Positions 51,976 through 59,987 of a DNA stretch of 62,833 nt are shown here, piece by piece. The notes under the pieces are model-generated. The model did no database searches. It was given only the letters and a program-made list of their open reading frames with translations, and had not been told where the DNA came from. This DNA is from a virus, in the IMG/VR virus record IMGVR_UViG_3300033144_005983, positions 1 to 62,833 of that record; one strand, given 5' to 3'. The position numbers and the translations under genes were made by a program. Within the stretch, counting starts at the first letter, position 1. Each line of letters begins with the position of its first letter.

Positions 51976-52986
51976 ATGCCAAAATTAGGATTATCATTAG
52001 GAGCACCTACATCAAGAGTAATCGGAATTCCTTGTGACCCATTATTTCCTCTTGACTTACACCCTAATGCATTGGGTGGTTTTTCTTTACGGAAGTTAAG
52101 AAGTGCTTATACAGGTAGTGCAATACGAATACGTAGAGGTACATTAGGACAAATGGAAGAAGTAAATGTAGCATTTGACGGAAATAATGAGGTAAGTATG
52201 GATTCTACTATAACTGCAGTAGTAGGTACTACTTTGGCAACCAATCTAGGAGAATTTGTTGGGGCTCCAACATATACAAATCCTGATGCCTTACCTGCTC
52301 AAGCTAATGCTTACATTCATACTTGGTATGACCAAAGTGGTAATGGTTTTGAGTTGCAACAAACTGTAACTGGAAGACAACCTATAATTATTAAATTAGC
52401 AGAGTTTTTCGTTGTAAATGGAAGAAAATGCATATACTTTGATGGGAGTGATGATACATTAACAGAGTGGGATTTGTTTAATTTAGAAGCCACATCTACT
52501 AATATAGTTCACTATTCAGTTCAATATATAGAAGATGAAAAATTTGTTTTTGCAAGAGGAGGACATGGAGGAGATTATTATGGAACGGGACAATATGCCA
52601 ACACCACTACGGGAAGTTATGGAACTTCTCCAGGCACTTCGCCTCCTAATGATTGGTATGTAAATGGGGTTGCATTACCAAAAACTTTACCTGCTGGTGG
52701 GCCATTTACTAATGTAGATAGAGATAGCGTTTTTTATGCTTTGTCTAATTTTGGAGGAAGCGTACCTCCTGCATCAGCAGGACAAACACTATGTACCTTT
52801 ACTGGAATAGATTTCATTTCATGGTCATACCCATCGCCTGGCAATGCAGAATATGAGTTGTGGTCTTATGGGGGAGGATATATAGTTAAAGGAAAACTTC
52901 AAGAACTTATTCTTTATAATGCTCCCAATCATCCAACACAAACAGATATAGAAAAGGACTTAAATTGTTATTATTCTGTTTATTAA
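51976..52986 (+). CDS. LamG/arabinofuranosidase-like virion protein, 336 aa
   Basis: The GGFSLRKLRSAYTGSAIRIR and HTWYDQSGNGFELQQT signatures match the arabinofuranosidase B/LamG-type beta-sandwich often found in phage tail or appendage proteins of Bacteroidota phages. The end (GKLQELILYNAP and DIEKDLNCYYSVY) is the usual closing strand of that fold. It probably binds host polysaccharide. It is set among small genes, away from the structural block, so it is likely a late-added accessory. Confidence 0.75.
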   Translation: MPKLGLSLGAPTSRVIGIPCDPLFPLDLHPNALGGFSLRKLRSAYTGSAIRIRRGTLGQMEEVNVAFDGNNEVSMDSTITAVVGTTLATNLGEFVGAPTYTNPDALPAQANAYIHTWYDQSGNGFELQQTVTGRQPIIIKLAEFFVVNGRKCIYFDGSDDTLTEWDLFNLEATSTNIVHYSVQYIEDEKFVFARGGHGGDYYGTGQYANTTTGSYGTSPGTSPPNDWYVNGVALPKTLPAGGPFTNVDRDSVFYALSNFGGSVPPASAGQTLCTFTGIDFISWSYPSPGNAEYELWSYGGGYIVKGKLQELILYNAPNHPTQTDIEKDLNCYYSVY

Positions 52987-52995
52987 TAACTAATA

Positions 52996-53175
52996 ATGGA
53001 AAGATATATGACAACAGAAGAGATAAAACAGTTAGCACAAAAGTATCATACTCCTGGAGAGCACATTAAGAAAAACTGGCATCCAGAGTATATAAAGGAA
53101 TGCGAAAAGATAAATAGAAAACATCTTGAAGCACAAATAATGAAGAAATATGAGAGAGTTAAAAGATTTGTATGA
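52996..53175 (+). CDS. Hypothetical protein, 59 aa
   Basis: Helical, basic; an AQKYHTPGEHIKKNWHP segment suggests a short metal or nucleic-acid binding turn. Starts nine bases after the LamG-like gene. It ends TATGA, overlapping an 18-residue ORF (53172-53228) that I do not call. Confidence 0.55.
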   Translation: MERYMTTEEIKQLAQKYHTPGEHIKKNWHPEYIKECEKINRKHLEAQIMKKYERVKRFV

Positions 53176-53239
53176 AAAAAATATTGTATCTTTTGCATAG
53201 AATTACTATGCATTTATTTATTAACTAAAATTAACTATT

Positions 53240-53389
53240 ATGCCATTTGTAAGATTTTTAAAATATATAAAGAATAGATCTCAAGGATTTCCTAAAGGAG
53301 GAAGCACTGTGCGTACAAGCGCACCCAAAGCAAAAAAAGGTAAAGCTCCTTCAAAGAAAAGTTTGAAAGGACCTGCTTTAAATGGATAA
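53240..53389 (+). CDS. Small basic protein, 49 aa
   Basis: Very basic C-terminal half (KAKKGKAPSKKSLKG), like the 82-aa FCGP protein upstream. The N-terminus has an FVRFLKYIKN helix. Likely DNA- or RNA-binding, possibly virion associated. Ends six bases before the next ATG. Confidence 0.5.
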   Translation: MPFVRFLKYIKNRSQGFPKGGSTVRTSAPKAKKGKAPSKKSLKGPALNG

Positions 53390-53395
53390 ACCATT

Positions 53396-53797
53396 ATGGG
53401 ATGTGGGTGTAAAAAAGGTAAAGCGAAAAGTATAGTAGCTAGTGCCAAAAAAATTAAAGAGACTGCTTCTCAAATACTTAAGGGGTGGTCTATTTATGCT
53501 AAAGGCAACGCAAATGCTAATCTTCAGGCAATAGCAGATTATCGTGCAGAAATATGTACAGGATGCCCTGAATTAAAAGCATCAAGTTTTTGGAAGTTCA
53601 TGACGACCCAAGTTTTGAAACACGGAAACCTTGAAGTAAATCAAATAAAGAAAGAAGTAGGAGAAAATCAAGACTGGGATCTGGCAGGTTACAAATGTAA
53701 CAAATGTGGATGTGCTTTTCCTGCTGCACTTTATGTAGAAGAAAAAGAATGTCCTTTAGGAAAATGGGAAAAAAAAGAAACAAATGAATCTCTTTGA
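53396..53797 (+). CDS. Zinc-ribbon protein, 133 aa
   Basis: The MGCGCKKGK opening, CTGCPEL and CNKCGCAFPAALY with a later ECPLGKW give several Cys pairs typical of phage zinc ribbons. The N-terminus is basic. Function unknown; it overlaps the next gene by 14 bases, so it may be linked to packaging. Confidence 0.65.
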   Translation: MGCGCKKGKAKSIVASAKKIKETASQILKGWSIYAKGNANANLQAIADYRAEICTGCPELKASSFWKFMTTQVLKHGNLEVNQIKKEVGENQDWDLAGYKCNKCGCAFPAALYVEEKECPLGKWEKKETNESL

Positions 53798-54329
53798 TCT
53801 TAAAGATAGAAAAGTAATTGTATCGACAGAAGCACTTCTTATTCCTGAATTCAAAGAATTATGGAGTAGAGATAAAACAAAAGATAAAGAAAAAGCAATA
53901 AAAGAACTTTCTTATATTTACTTTTCTACAGACTTTAAATCACCATATGTACAAAGCGCAGATATAGGTTTTGCAGCAAGGGTAGTAGCTAAAGACTTCA
54001 TGAAAGATCCGAAGTACAAACCCGATAAAAGTATAGAAGAGGCTATAGATAAATATATAGAATTACAAGAAACACCGTCTATGAGGTTACTTAAAGCTTC
54101 ATTAAAAACTATAAGTAACTTGACAAATTACTTAGAAACTGTTAACTTGCATGAGCGAGATAAAAATGACAGGCCTATTTATAAACCAAATGATGTGACA
54201 TCAGCATTAAAAGCAATAGGTCCTGTGATAGAATCCCTTAATAAAGTTAAAGAACAAGTGGAACGTGAAGTAGCTCAATTAGCTACATTGCGTGGACAAA
54301 GAATTAAAGGAAATAGAGAAGACCCTTAA
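53784..54329 (+). CDS. Hypothetical protein, possible small terminase role
   Basis: The protein has 181 residues, helical, with a KELSYIYFSTDFKSPYVQSA segment and a long C-terminal helix (SLNKVKEQVEREVAQLATLR). It lies five genes upstream of the large terminase and has the size of a small terminase subunit, but no motif confirms it. Confidence 0.6.
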   Translation: MNLFDLKDRKVIVSTEALLIPEFKELWSRDKTKDKEKAIKELSYIYFSTDFKSPYVQSADIGFAARVVAKDFMKDPKYKPDKSIEEAIDKYIELQETPSMRLLKASLKTISNLTNYLETVNLHERDKNDRPIYKPNDVTSALKAIGPVIESLNKVKEQVEREVAQLATLRGQRIKGNREDP

Positions 54330-54330
54330 A

Positions 54331-54564
54331 ATGGAACAAGTAAAAATAGATATAAAATTCCTAGTCACCATTGGTGCTATAGTTGCATCACTTGGTGGTT
54401 TCTACTTTACAACATCTATGCGAATAGATCAATTGGAGGAAAAGGTAGGCCAATTAGAAAAGAATAATGAAGCTATTATTCGGTTAGAAGAAAGATTAAA
54501 AAACGTTCAAACAAAAACAGATGAAATATACGCACATATTATGGATTTTATTAGCGATAAGTAG
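54331..54564 (+). CDS. Inner-membrane coiled-coil protein, i-spanin or holin
   Basis: I chose the ATG at 54331 (MEQVKIDIKFL); a GTG 13 codons upstream would overlap the previous gene. One hydrophobic span (about 8-27) is followed by a long coiled coil (MRIDQLEEKVGQLEKNN, then ERLKNVQTKTDE), the layout of an i-spanin. A 44-base overlap with the lipoprotein gene recalls the Rz/Rz1 pair. A holin role is also possible; no other candidate holin is seen. Confidence 0.6.
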   Translation: MEQVKIDIKFLVTIGAIVASLGGFYFTTSMRIDQLEEKVGQLEKNNEAIIRLEERLKNVQTKTDEIYAHIMDFISDK

Positions 54565-54748
54565 TTGTACTTATTTCCAAGGAGAAGGCAGTCAAACAAT
54601 TGATAGTCTTAAAACAGATAGTATAAAAATAGATACTACAAAAGTGGATACACCAGAAGTGGATTCTAGAACAGAGGTCCTTGACACTTTAAAAAAAAAG
54701 ACTGCGAGCATTCACTACACAATCAAGTGCGTAGCGTACAGGAGCTAG
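54521..54748 (+). CDS. o-spanin-like lipoprotein, with -1 frameshift extension
   Basis: The signal MKYTHILWILLAISSC ends in a lipobox (ISSC, Cys16). The gene begins inside the TM/coiled-coil gene in another frame, as Rz1 does inside Rz. The unshifted product has 75 residues and ends soon after an A9 run. At that run a -1 shift on A AAA AAG (54694-54700) enters an open frame with a coiled coil (VQELENKLDRLKTKLEE) that stops at 54870, giving about 116 residues. The extended form ends 13 bases before the amidase start and looks like the more complete protein. Confidence 0.65.
   Translation: MKYTHILWILLAISSCTYFQGEGSQTIDSLKTDSIKIDTTKVDTPEVDSRTEVLDTLKKKTASIHYTIKCVAYRS
54691..54700 (+). promoter_or_regulatory. 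Candidate -1 ribosomal frameshift site
   Basis: Nine A then G. In the lipoprotein frame the last seven bases read A AAA AAG, the heptamer used by E. coli dnaX. No clear stimulatory stem was found directly downstream. An assembly error in the A-run would look the same. Confidence 0.5.
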
Positions 54749-54883
54749 AGAACAAGTTAGACAGACTTAAAACCAAATTAGAAGAGCGTAAAAAACGCAA
54801 AGCTGATAGACAAAAAAGAAGAAAGCAAAGTGCTGAAACTTATAATAAAGGGAATAAAGAAAGTTATTAAAAACTACATAGTT

Positions 54884-55543
54884 ATGGATATGGATCTTAA
54901 AATAGAAGATAAATCTAAAAATGACTCAAAATATCTTTGGTTATTAGATCCTGGACATGGCGGTATGATCGACGGGCAATACCAAACAGCAGGAAAAAGA
55001 TCACCTAAATTTGCAGATGGAACTGTATTATATGAAGGAGAACTTAACAGAGCTATTGTACAAAGAATTGATAGTGCATGTAATGCAGCAGGTATAGATT
55101 CAATAGTACTTGTTCCTGAAGAAGAAGATATTTCTTTAAAGGAAAGAGTGCGACGTGCTAATGATTTTTATAAAGTTGATAAAAGAGCGGTCTATCTAAG
55201 TGTTCACGCAAATGCCTTTGGTAATGATTGGAATCAAGCTCATGGATGGTCCTGTTATACTTCAAAAGGAGAGACACGATCAGACCAAATAGCTACTATA
55301 TTTTATAGAATGATGGCAGCTGAATTTCCAGAAGAGAGAATGCGTAAAGACAATACAGATAATGATCCTGATAAGGAAGCAGACTTTTACGTTTTAAAGA
55401 AAACAGCTATGCCTGCCGTGTTAACTGAGAATTTTTTTATGACAAATAGTACAGAAGCATTAATGCTGCTAAATGAAAATATAAGAGATAGAATAGCAGA
55501 TGCACATATGGATGCGATATACTATTTAAGTAAAGTAATTTAA
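54884..55543 (+). CDS. N-acetylmuramoyl-L-alanine amidase (endolysin)
   Basis: The frame could begin at a GTG at 54830, but the ATG at 54884 clears the frameshifted spanin ORF and gives 219 residues. The LLDPGHGG motif (about 20-27), Glu of GELNR (about 52), SVHANA (about 106) and LTENFF (about 179) are the zinc ligands and catalytic Glu of Amidase_3 enzymes. It cuts the peptide off the glycan strand in peptidoglycan. No signal peptide, so a holin-type release is expected. Confidence 0.9.
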   Translation: MDMDLKIEDKSKNDSKYLWLLDPGHGGMIDGQYQTAGKRSPKFADGTVLYEGELNRAIVQRIDSACNAAGIDSIVLVPEEEDISLKERVRRANDFYKVDKRAVYLSVHANAFGNDWNQAHGWSCYTSKGETRSDQIATIFYRMMAAEFPEERMRKDNTDNDPDKEADFYVLKKTAMPAVLTENFFMTNSTEALMLLNENIRDRIADAHMDAIYYLSKVI

Positions 55544-57597
55544 TGGAAAATGAAAAGATAATAGTAGCTAAAAACCATATTAATCTTGACTATAATCCTA
55601 TTTATCATACGGGCCAAAATTATCTTAAGTTTATTAATACTAGCTACTTTTCTGTTTCTGCTCAACATTATCTTAAGCATAAATGTTATACACATGCTCC
55701 TTCAGGAACAACAGAATTTCTAGAATTTTGGGATGAAGAAGAAAATAGATGTAAGAATGGATATACAGTGGGTGGAGTTAGTATCACAGGTGAGCATTAC
55801 GCTTATCTCAATTATGGTAGGATACTTGCTACGGTGGGTGAAGGAAAAAGACAACGAAAAGTAGAGACCTTTCCCCGATTTTTAGATATGGATTACTATT
55901 GGTATCACGAGCTTGACCAAGCTGAAAAGAATGGTGAAGGGATGATAGTAGTAAAGGCACGGCGGAAAGGATTTTCTTACAAGAATGCCTTTGGTATGGT
56001 ATGGCGATATAATTGGTTTCCGTATTCTATATCAATACTAGCTGCATTTGAAAAAACATTCTGGGCTAATACTATGGAGATGGCTAAATCTATGATAAAC
56101 TTTATTAATGATAATACTGATTGGGCAAAAGGATATTTAGTAGACAGACAAGAAACTGTTAAAAGTGGATATGTAGTAAAAAATAGAGATGGAATAGCTG
56201 TCCAAAAAGGATTTAAATCTGAAATACTAGCGCTATCATTTAAAGACAGCCCACAAAAATCAGTAGGACGGACTGCAGAACGCATGCTTTTTGAGGAAGC
56301 TGGTGACTGGCCTGGATTGCTTCAGGCATATCAGCGTTCATATCCTTTATTCAAAGATGGTAATATAATGGTAGGAATTCCTATTATTTACGGAACAGGC
56401 GGTAACTCAAAGAACGGCACTAACTTCGATTTCGAAGAGATGTTTTATAACCCATCGTTTTACGGACTAAGATCTTACGAGAACATATATGATGAGAATA
56501 CAGTAGGAGAATGTGGGTGGTTTGTAGATGAACAATGGTATAGACCTCCTTTTGTAGATAAACAAGGGAATCATTTACGTGCAGAAGCAACCAAAGATGT
56601 AGACTTAGAAAGAGAAGAAAAGAAAGCAGTCCAACCTGTAGCTTATAATCTTTTTATTACTCAGCATCCCAAGACTCCAAAAGAAGCATTCCTTAGACCT
56701 GAAGGTGCAGTCTTTCCAGTCGTCGAACTTTATAAAGTTCTTAATAGACTCAAGTCAGATAATAAATATAAAAAACTAGGAGATCCTGGAATGTTAGTAC
56801 GTTCTGATAATGACAAACATCCTGTAAAATTTGAAATGGATATGGAGAATAGACTTCATCCTATTACTAAATACCCACATAAACCAAATGACCCTCAACA
56901 AGGATGTATAATTGTTTATCAACATCCCCCTTCCCATATTCCTCAAGGGCTATATAAGATTGGGCTTGATCCTGTTGCTTTTGATAAAGCAGGCGGAAAG
57001 TCTTTGAATGCTGCTTATGTTTACAAATCTTTTAATAAATTTGATTTTGGTTACGACGAGATTGTAGCTGAATATGTGGGAAGACCTGAGAATATAGAAA
57101 TATATCATAAAAATCTCGAGATGCTCTCGCAATACTACGGAGATGCAAAGATCATGTTTGAGAATGATCGAGGTGAAGTTCTATCTTATTTTAAGAGAAA
57201 AGGAAAACTCTACCTTCTTGCAGATCAACCAGATAATGTAATATCCAAGGTTATCAAAAATAGCACAGTAGCTAGAATCAAGGGGTGTCACATGAATGAA
57301 AGAATGAAGGACGCAGGAGAAAAGTATATACTACGTTGGTTATGGAGTGAAAGAGGAAAAAATTCAGATAACGAACTTGTATATAATATGGATCTTATAC
57401 CTTCCATAGCATTAGTAGAAGAATTAATTGCGTATAATAGAAAAGGAAACTTTGATAGAGTCATGGGTTTTATGCAACTGATGTTTATGATCGAAGAAGA
57501 ATACGAAGAAGAGATAGATGAAGTAGCACCTAAAAATATGGTTATAGACTTTCTACTCGGTAACTTAAAAAACAGTAATAAAATTAGCACATTATGA
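55543..57597 (+). CDS. Terminase large subunit
   Basis: The protein has 684 residues. The ATPase part shows VKARRKGFSYKNA (about 136-149, Walker-A-like) and AERMLFEEAG (about 245-254, Walker B). The nuclease part has IGLDPVAFD (about 474) and FENDRGE (about 539), the acidic residues of the RNase H-like fold. It is followed directly by the portal gene with an ATGA overlap. Packages DNA into the procapsid. Confidence 0.92.
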   Translation: MENEKIIVAKNHINLDYNPIYHTGQNYLKFINTSYFSVSAQHYLKHKCYTHAPSGTTEFLEFWDEEENRCKNGYTVGGVSITGEHYAYLNYGRILATVGEGKRQRKVETFPRFLDMDYYWYHELDQAEKNGEGMIVVKARRKGFSYKNAFGMVWRYNWFPYSISILAAFEKTFWANTMEMAKSMINFINDNTDWAKGYLVDRQETVKSGYVVKNRDGIAVQKGFKSEILALSFKDSPQKSVGRTAERMLFEEAGDWPGLLQAYQRSYPLFKDGNIMVGIPIIYGTGGNSKNGTNFDFEEMFYNPSFYGLRSYENIYDENTVGECGWFVDEQWYRPPFVDKQGNHLRAEATKDVDLEREEKKAVQPVAYNLFITQHPKTPKEAFLRPEGAVFPVVELYKVLNRLKSDNKYKKLGDPGMLVRSDNDKHPVKFEMDMENRLHPITKYPHKPNDPQQGCIIVYQHPPSHIPQGLYKIGLDPVAFDKAGGKSLNAAYVYKSFNKFDFGYDEIVAEYVGRPENIEIYHKNLEMLSQYYGDAKIMFENDRGEVLSYFKRKGKLYLLADQPDNVISKVIKNSTVARIKGCHMNERMKDAGEKYILRWLWSERGKNSDNELVYNMDLIPSIALVEELIAYNRKGNFDRVMGFMQLMFMIEEEYEEEIDEVAPKNMVIDFLLGNLKNSNKISTL

Positions 57598-59987
57598 GCC
57601 ATTATTTTCCACAGCAGAAACTAACTGATGCCGCAAAAAACAGAAATAAACAACAATGGGCAAAAAATGTAATAGACTCCTTAGATACATATAGGTTTAC
57701 TAGTATAAATGGAACAGATGATCGAATACGTAAAAAACTTAATTATGATCTTTTTAACGGACAGCTTTCACCTGAAGATTTTGATTATGTATTAAAACCA
57801 TATGGACAAGATATGGGAGATATGCCAGCAGAGTTACGAAACTATGATATAACAAGTCCTAAACTACGAGTACTATTCGGCGAAGAAATAAAAAGGCCAT
57901 TTAATTTTAGAGTAACTACTGTTAATCCCGAAGCAGTTTCAGTACGTGAAAAAGAAAAAATGAGGCTATTAAAAAAATATGTGGCTGAAAGAATTCAAAT
58001 GCAGATCCAAGAAGAGATCAAAAAAGAAGAAATGCAAATAGCAGGTATGCCTGCAGAAGAACAAGAAAAAGCAATTGAAGCTATTACTCAAGAAATGACT
58101 CCTCCAGATATCGAGCTGTATATGAAAAGAGAATATAGATCCAACGAAGAGATAACAGCGCAAAATTTAATTAACTTCCTAATTAAGAAAGAAACAGTTA
58201 GGGATAAATTTAATAAAGGCTGGAGACATGCACTAATTGCAGGAGAAGAAGCTTATTGGATTGGTATTGTAAATGGAGAACCAAAACTAAATGTAGTAAA
58301 CCCTCTTTATTTTCAATACGATAAAGATCCTGATATTGAATATATCCAAGACGGACAATGGGCAAAGTACGAAATGAGAATGACTCCTGGATCTGTAATT
58401 GATACATTCGGAGAATATCTTACATCAAAACAAATAAGTAATCTTTATGAAGATAATGTGTCTGATCCAAATTCAGATCCGCTTGCTTGGGAAGGAGGTA
58501 TTGATACAGATATTTTTGATAACTATATTACATTTGATTTCGATACTCAAAACGACTCATCACGATTTATTAGGGTAGTACATGTAGAATGGAGATCTTT
58601 AAGGAAGATTGGTTTTCTTGAGTACATGGATATTAATGGAGAAGTACAAGAAACAATAGTTAATGACACATATAAAAAGGATAAAGAAAAAGGAGATATT
58701 TCTTTAGAATGGCAATGGGTTCCTGAAATATGGGAAGGAACAAAAATCGGAAATGAGATCTATGTGAACATGAGGCCAAAACCTAATCAACATAGAGATA
58801 TAGATAATATCTTTACATGTAAATTAGGATTCTATGGAATAGCATATAATAACTTAAATGCTCAAACAGTATCTATGATTGATAGAATGAAGCCTTATCA
58901 GTATCTATATAATATAATGATGTATAGACTTGAACTTGATATAGCTTCTGATAAAGGAAAAAAATTCTTAGCAGATATTAATCAAATACCAAGTCATGCG
59001 GGAATGGACATGCAAAAATGGCTGTACTATTTTGATGCTATGGGAATAGCTTGGGTAAACCCACAAGAAGAAGGAAAACGAGGGCAAGCAAGTTCATTTA
59101 ATCAATGGCAAACCCTTGACTTATCTATGGGACAAACTATTGCTCAAAAAGTACAAATGCTAGAATATCTAGAAAATCAAGCAGGTGAAGTAGCAGGTGT
59201 AACTAAACAAAGAGAAGGACAAATCGGTCCATCAGAATTAGCCACCAATGCAAGACAAGCTGTAGTTCAGTCAAGTCATATTACTGAAGAATGGTTTCAT
59301 GCACATAATAGTCTAAAAAGAGAAGTATTAACAGGACTCTTAGAAGCATCTAAAGTAGCTTATGCGGCTGAACCAAAGAAAATCCAATATGTTCTAGATG
59401 ATATGTCAATAAGTACATTAGTATTAGATGAAGGATTTTCAGAAGCAAGCTATGGTATATTCTTATCTGACTCTGCAAGAGATCAAGAAACAATGGAGAT
59501 CTTAAAACAGTTGACACATGCAGCATTGCAAAACCAACAAGCAGATCTTTCAGATATTGTTTCTATGTTATCAAGTAATTCTCCTGAAGAAATTAAAACC
59601 CTTCTTCAAGCTGCTGAAGAGAAGAAAAGAGAACAAGCTCTTCAACAACAACGTGAACAACTTGAAGCTCAAAAACAAATGCAAGAAAAACAATTGGCTA
59701 GTGATCAAGATAAACAAGAATTTGATAAGTATAAAGCAGATACTAATAATCAAACTAAAATCACTGTTGCAGAAATTGGAGCACATTCTCGAGAAGACAA
59801 TGACAAGAACAATAATCAGGTTCCCGACGATCTTGAAGTACAAAGACTTCAAACAGAAACTCAAGTCAATAACCAAAAAGCTTCTATTGAGGAACAAAAA
59901 ATAGCCTTAAAAGAAAAAGAGCTTAGAACTAAAGAAAGGATAGAAAGTAAGAAATTAAAACAAGCAAAGAAAAAAGATAAGAAATGA
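57594..59987 (+). CDS. Portal protein
   Basis: The protein has 797 residues, the length of crAss-like portals. An N-terminal DDRIRKKLNYDLFNGQLS segment, a central helical stem and wing, and a long Lys/Gln-rich coiled tail after residue 650 (AAEEKKREQALQQQREQ) fit. The gene lies between the large terminase and the next structural ORF. No enzyme motif. Forms the DNA channel at one capsid vertex. Confidence 0.88.
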   Translation: MSHYFPQQKLTDAAKNRNKQQWAKNVIDSLDTYRFTSINGTDDRIRKKLNYDLFNGQLSPEDFDYVLKPYGQDMGDMPAELRNYDITSPKLRVLFGEEIKRPFNFRVTTVNPEAVSVREKEKMRLLKKYVAERIQMQIQEEIKKEEMQIAGMPAEEQEKAIEAITQEMTPPDIELYMKREYRSNEEITAQNLINFLIKKETVRDKFNKGWRHALIAGEEAYWIGIVNGEPKLNVVNPLYFQYDKDPDIEYIQDGQWAKYEMRMTPGSVIDTFGEYLTSKQISNLYEDNVSDPNSDPLAWEGGIDTDIFDNYITFDFDTQNDSSRFIRVVHVEWRSLRKIGFLEYMDINGEVQETIVNDTYKKDKEKGDISLEWQWVPEIWEGTKIGNEIYVNMRPKPNQHRDIDNIFTCKLGFYGIAYNNLNAQTVSMIDRMKPYQYLYNIMMYRLELDIASDKGKKFLADINQIPSHAGMDMQKWLYYFDAMGIAWVNPQEEGKRGQASSFNQWQTLDLSMGQTIAQKVQMLEYLENQAGEVAGVTKQREGQIGPSELATNARQAVVQSSHITEEWFHAHNSLKREVLTGLLEASKVAYAAEPKKIQYVLDDMSISTLVLDEGFSEASYGIFLSDSARDQETMEILKQLTHAALQNQQADLSDIVSMLSSNSPEEIKTLLQAAEEKKREQALQQQREQLEAQKQMQEKQLASDQDKQEFDKYKADTNNQTKITVAEIGAHSREDNDKNNNQVPDDLEVQRLQTETQVNNQKASIEEQKIALKEKELRTKERIESKKLKQAKKKDKK

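Noticed and set aside
53172-53228. 18-residue ORF overlapping the 59-aa gene stop
   Set aside because: Too short and without features; may only be spacer before the 49-aa gene.
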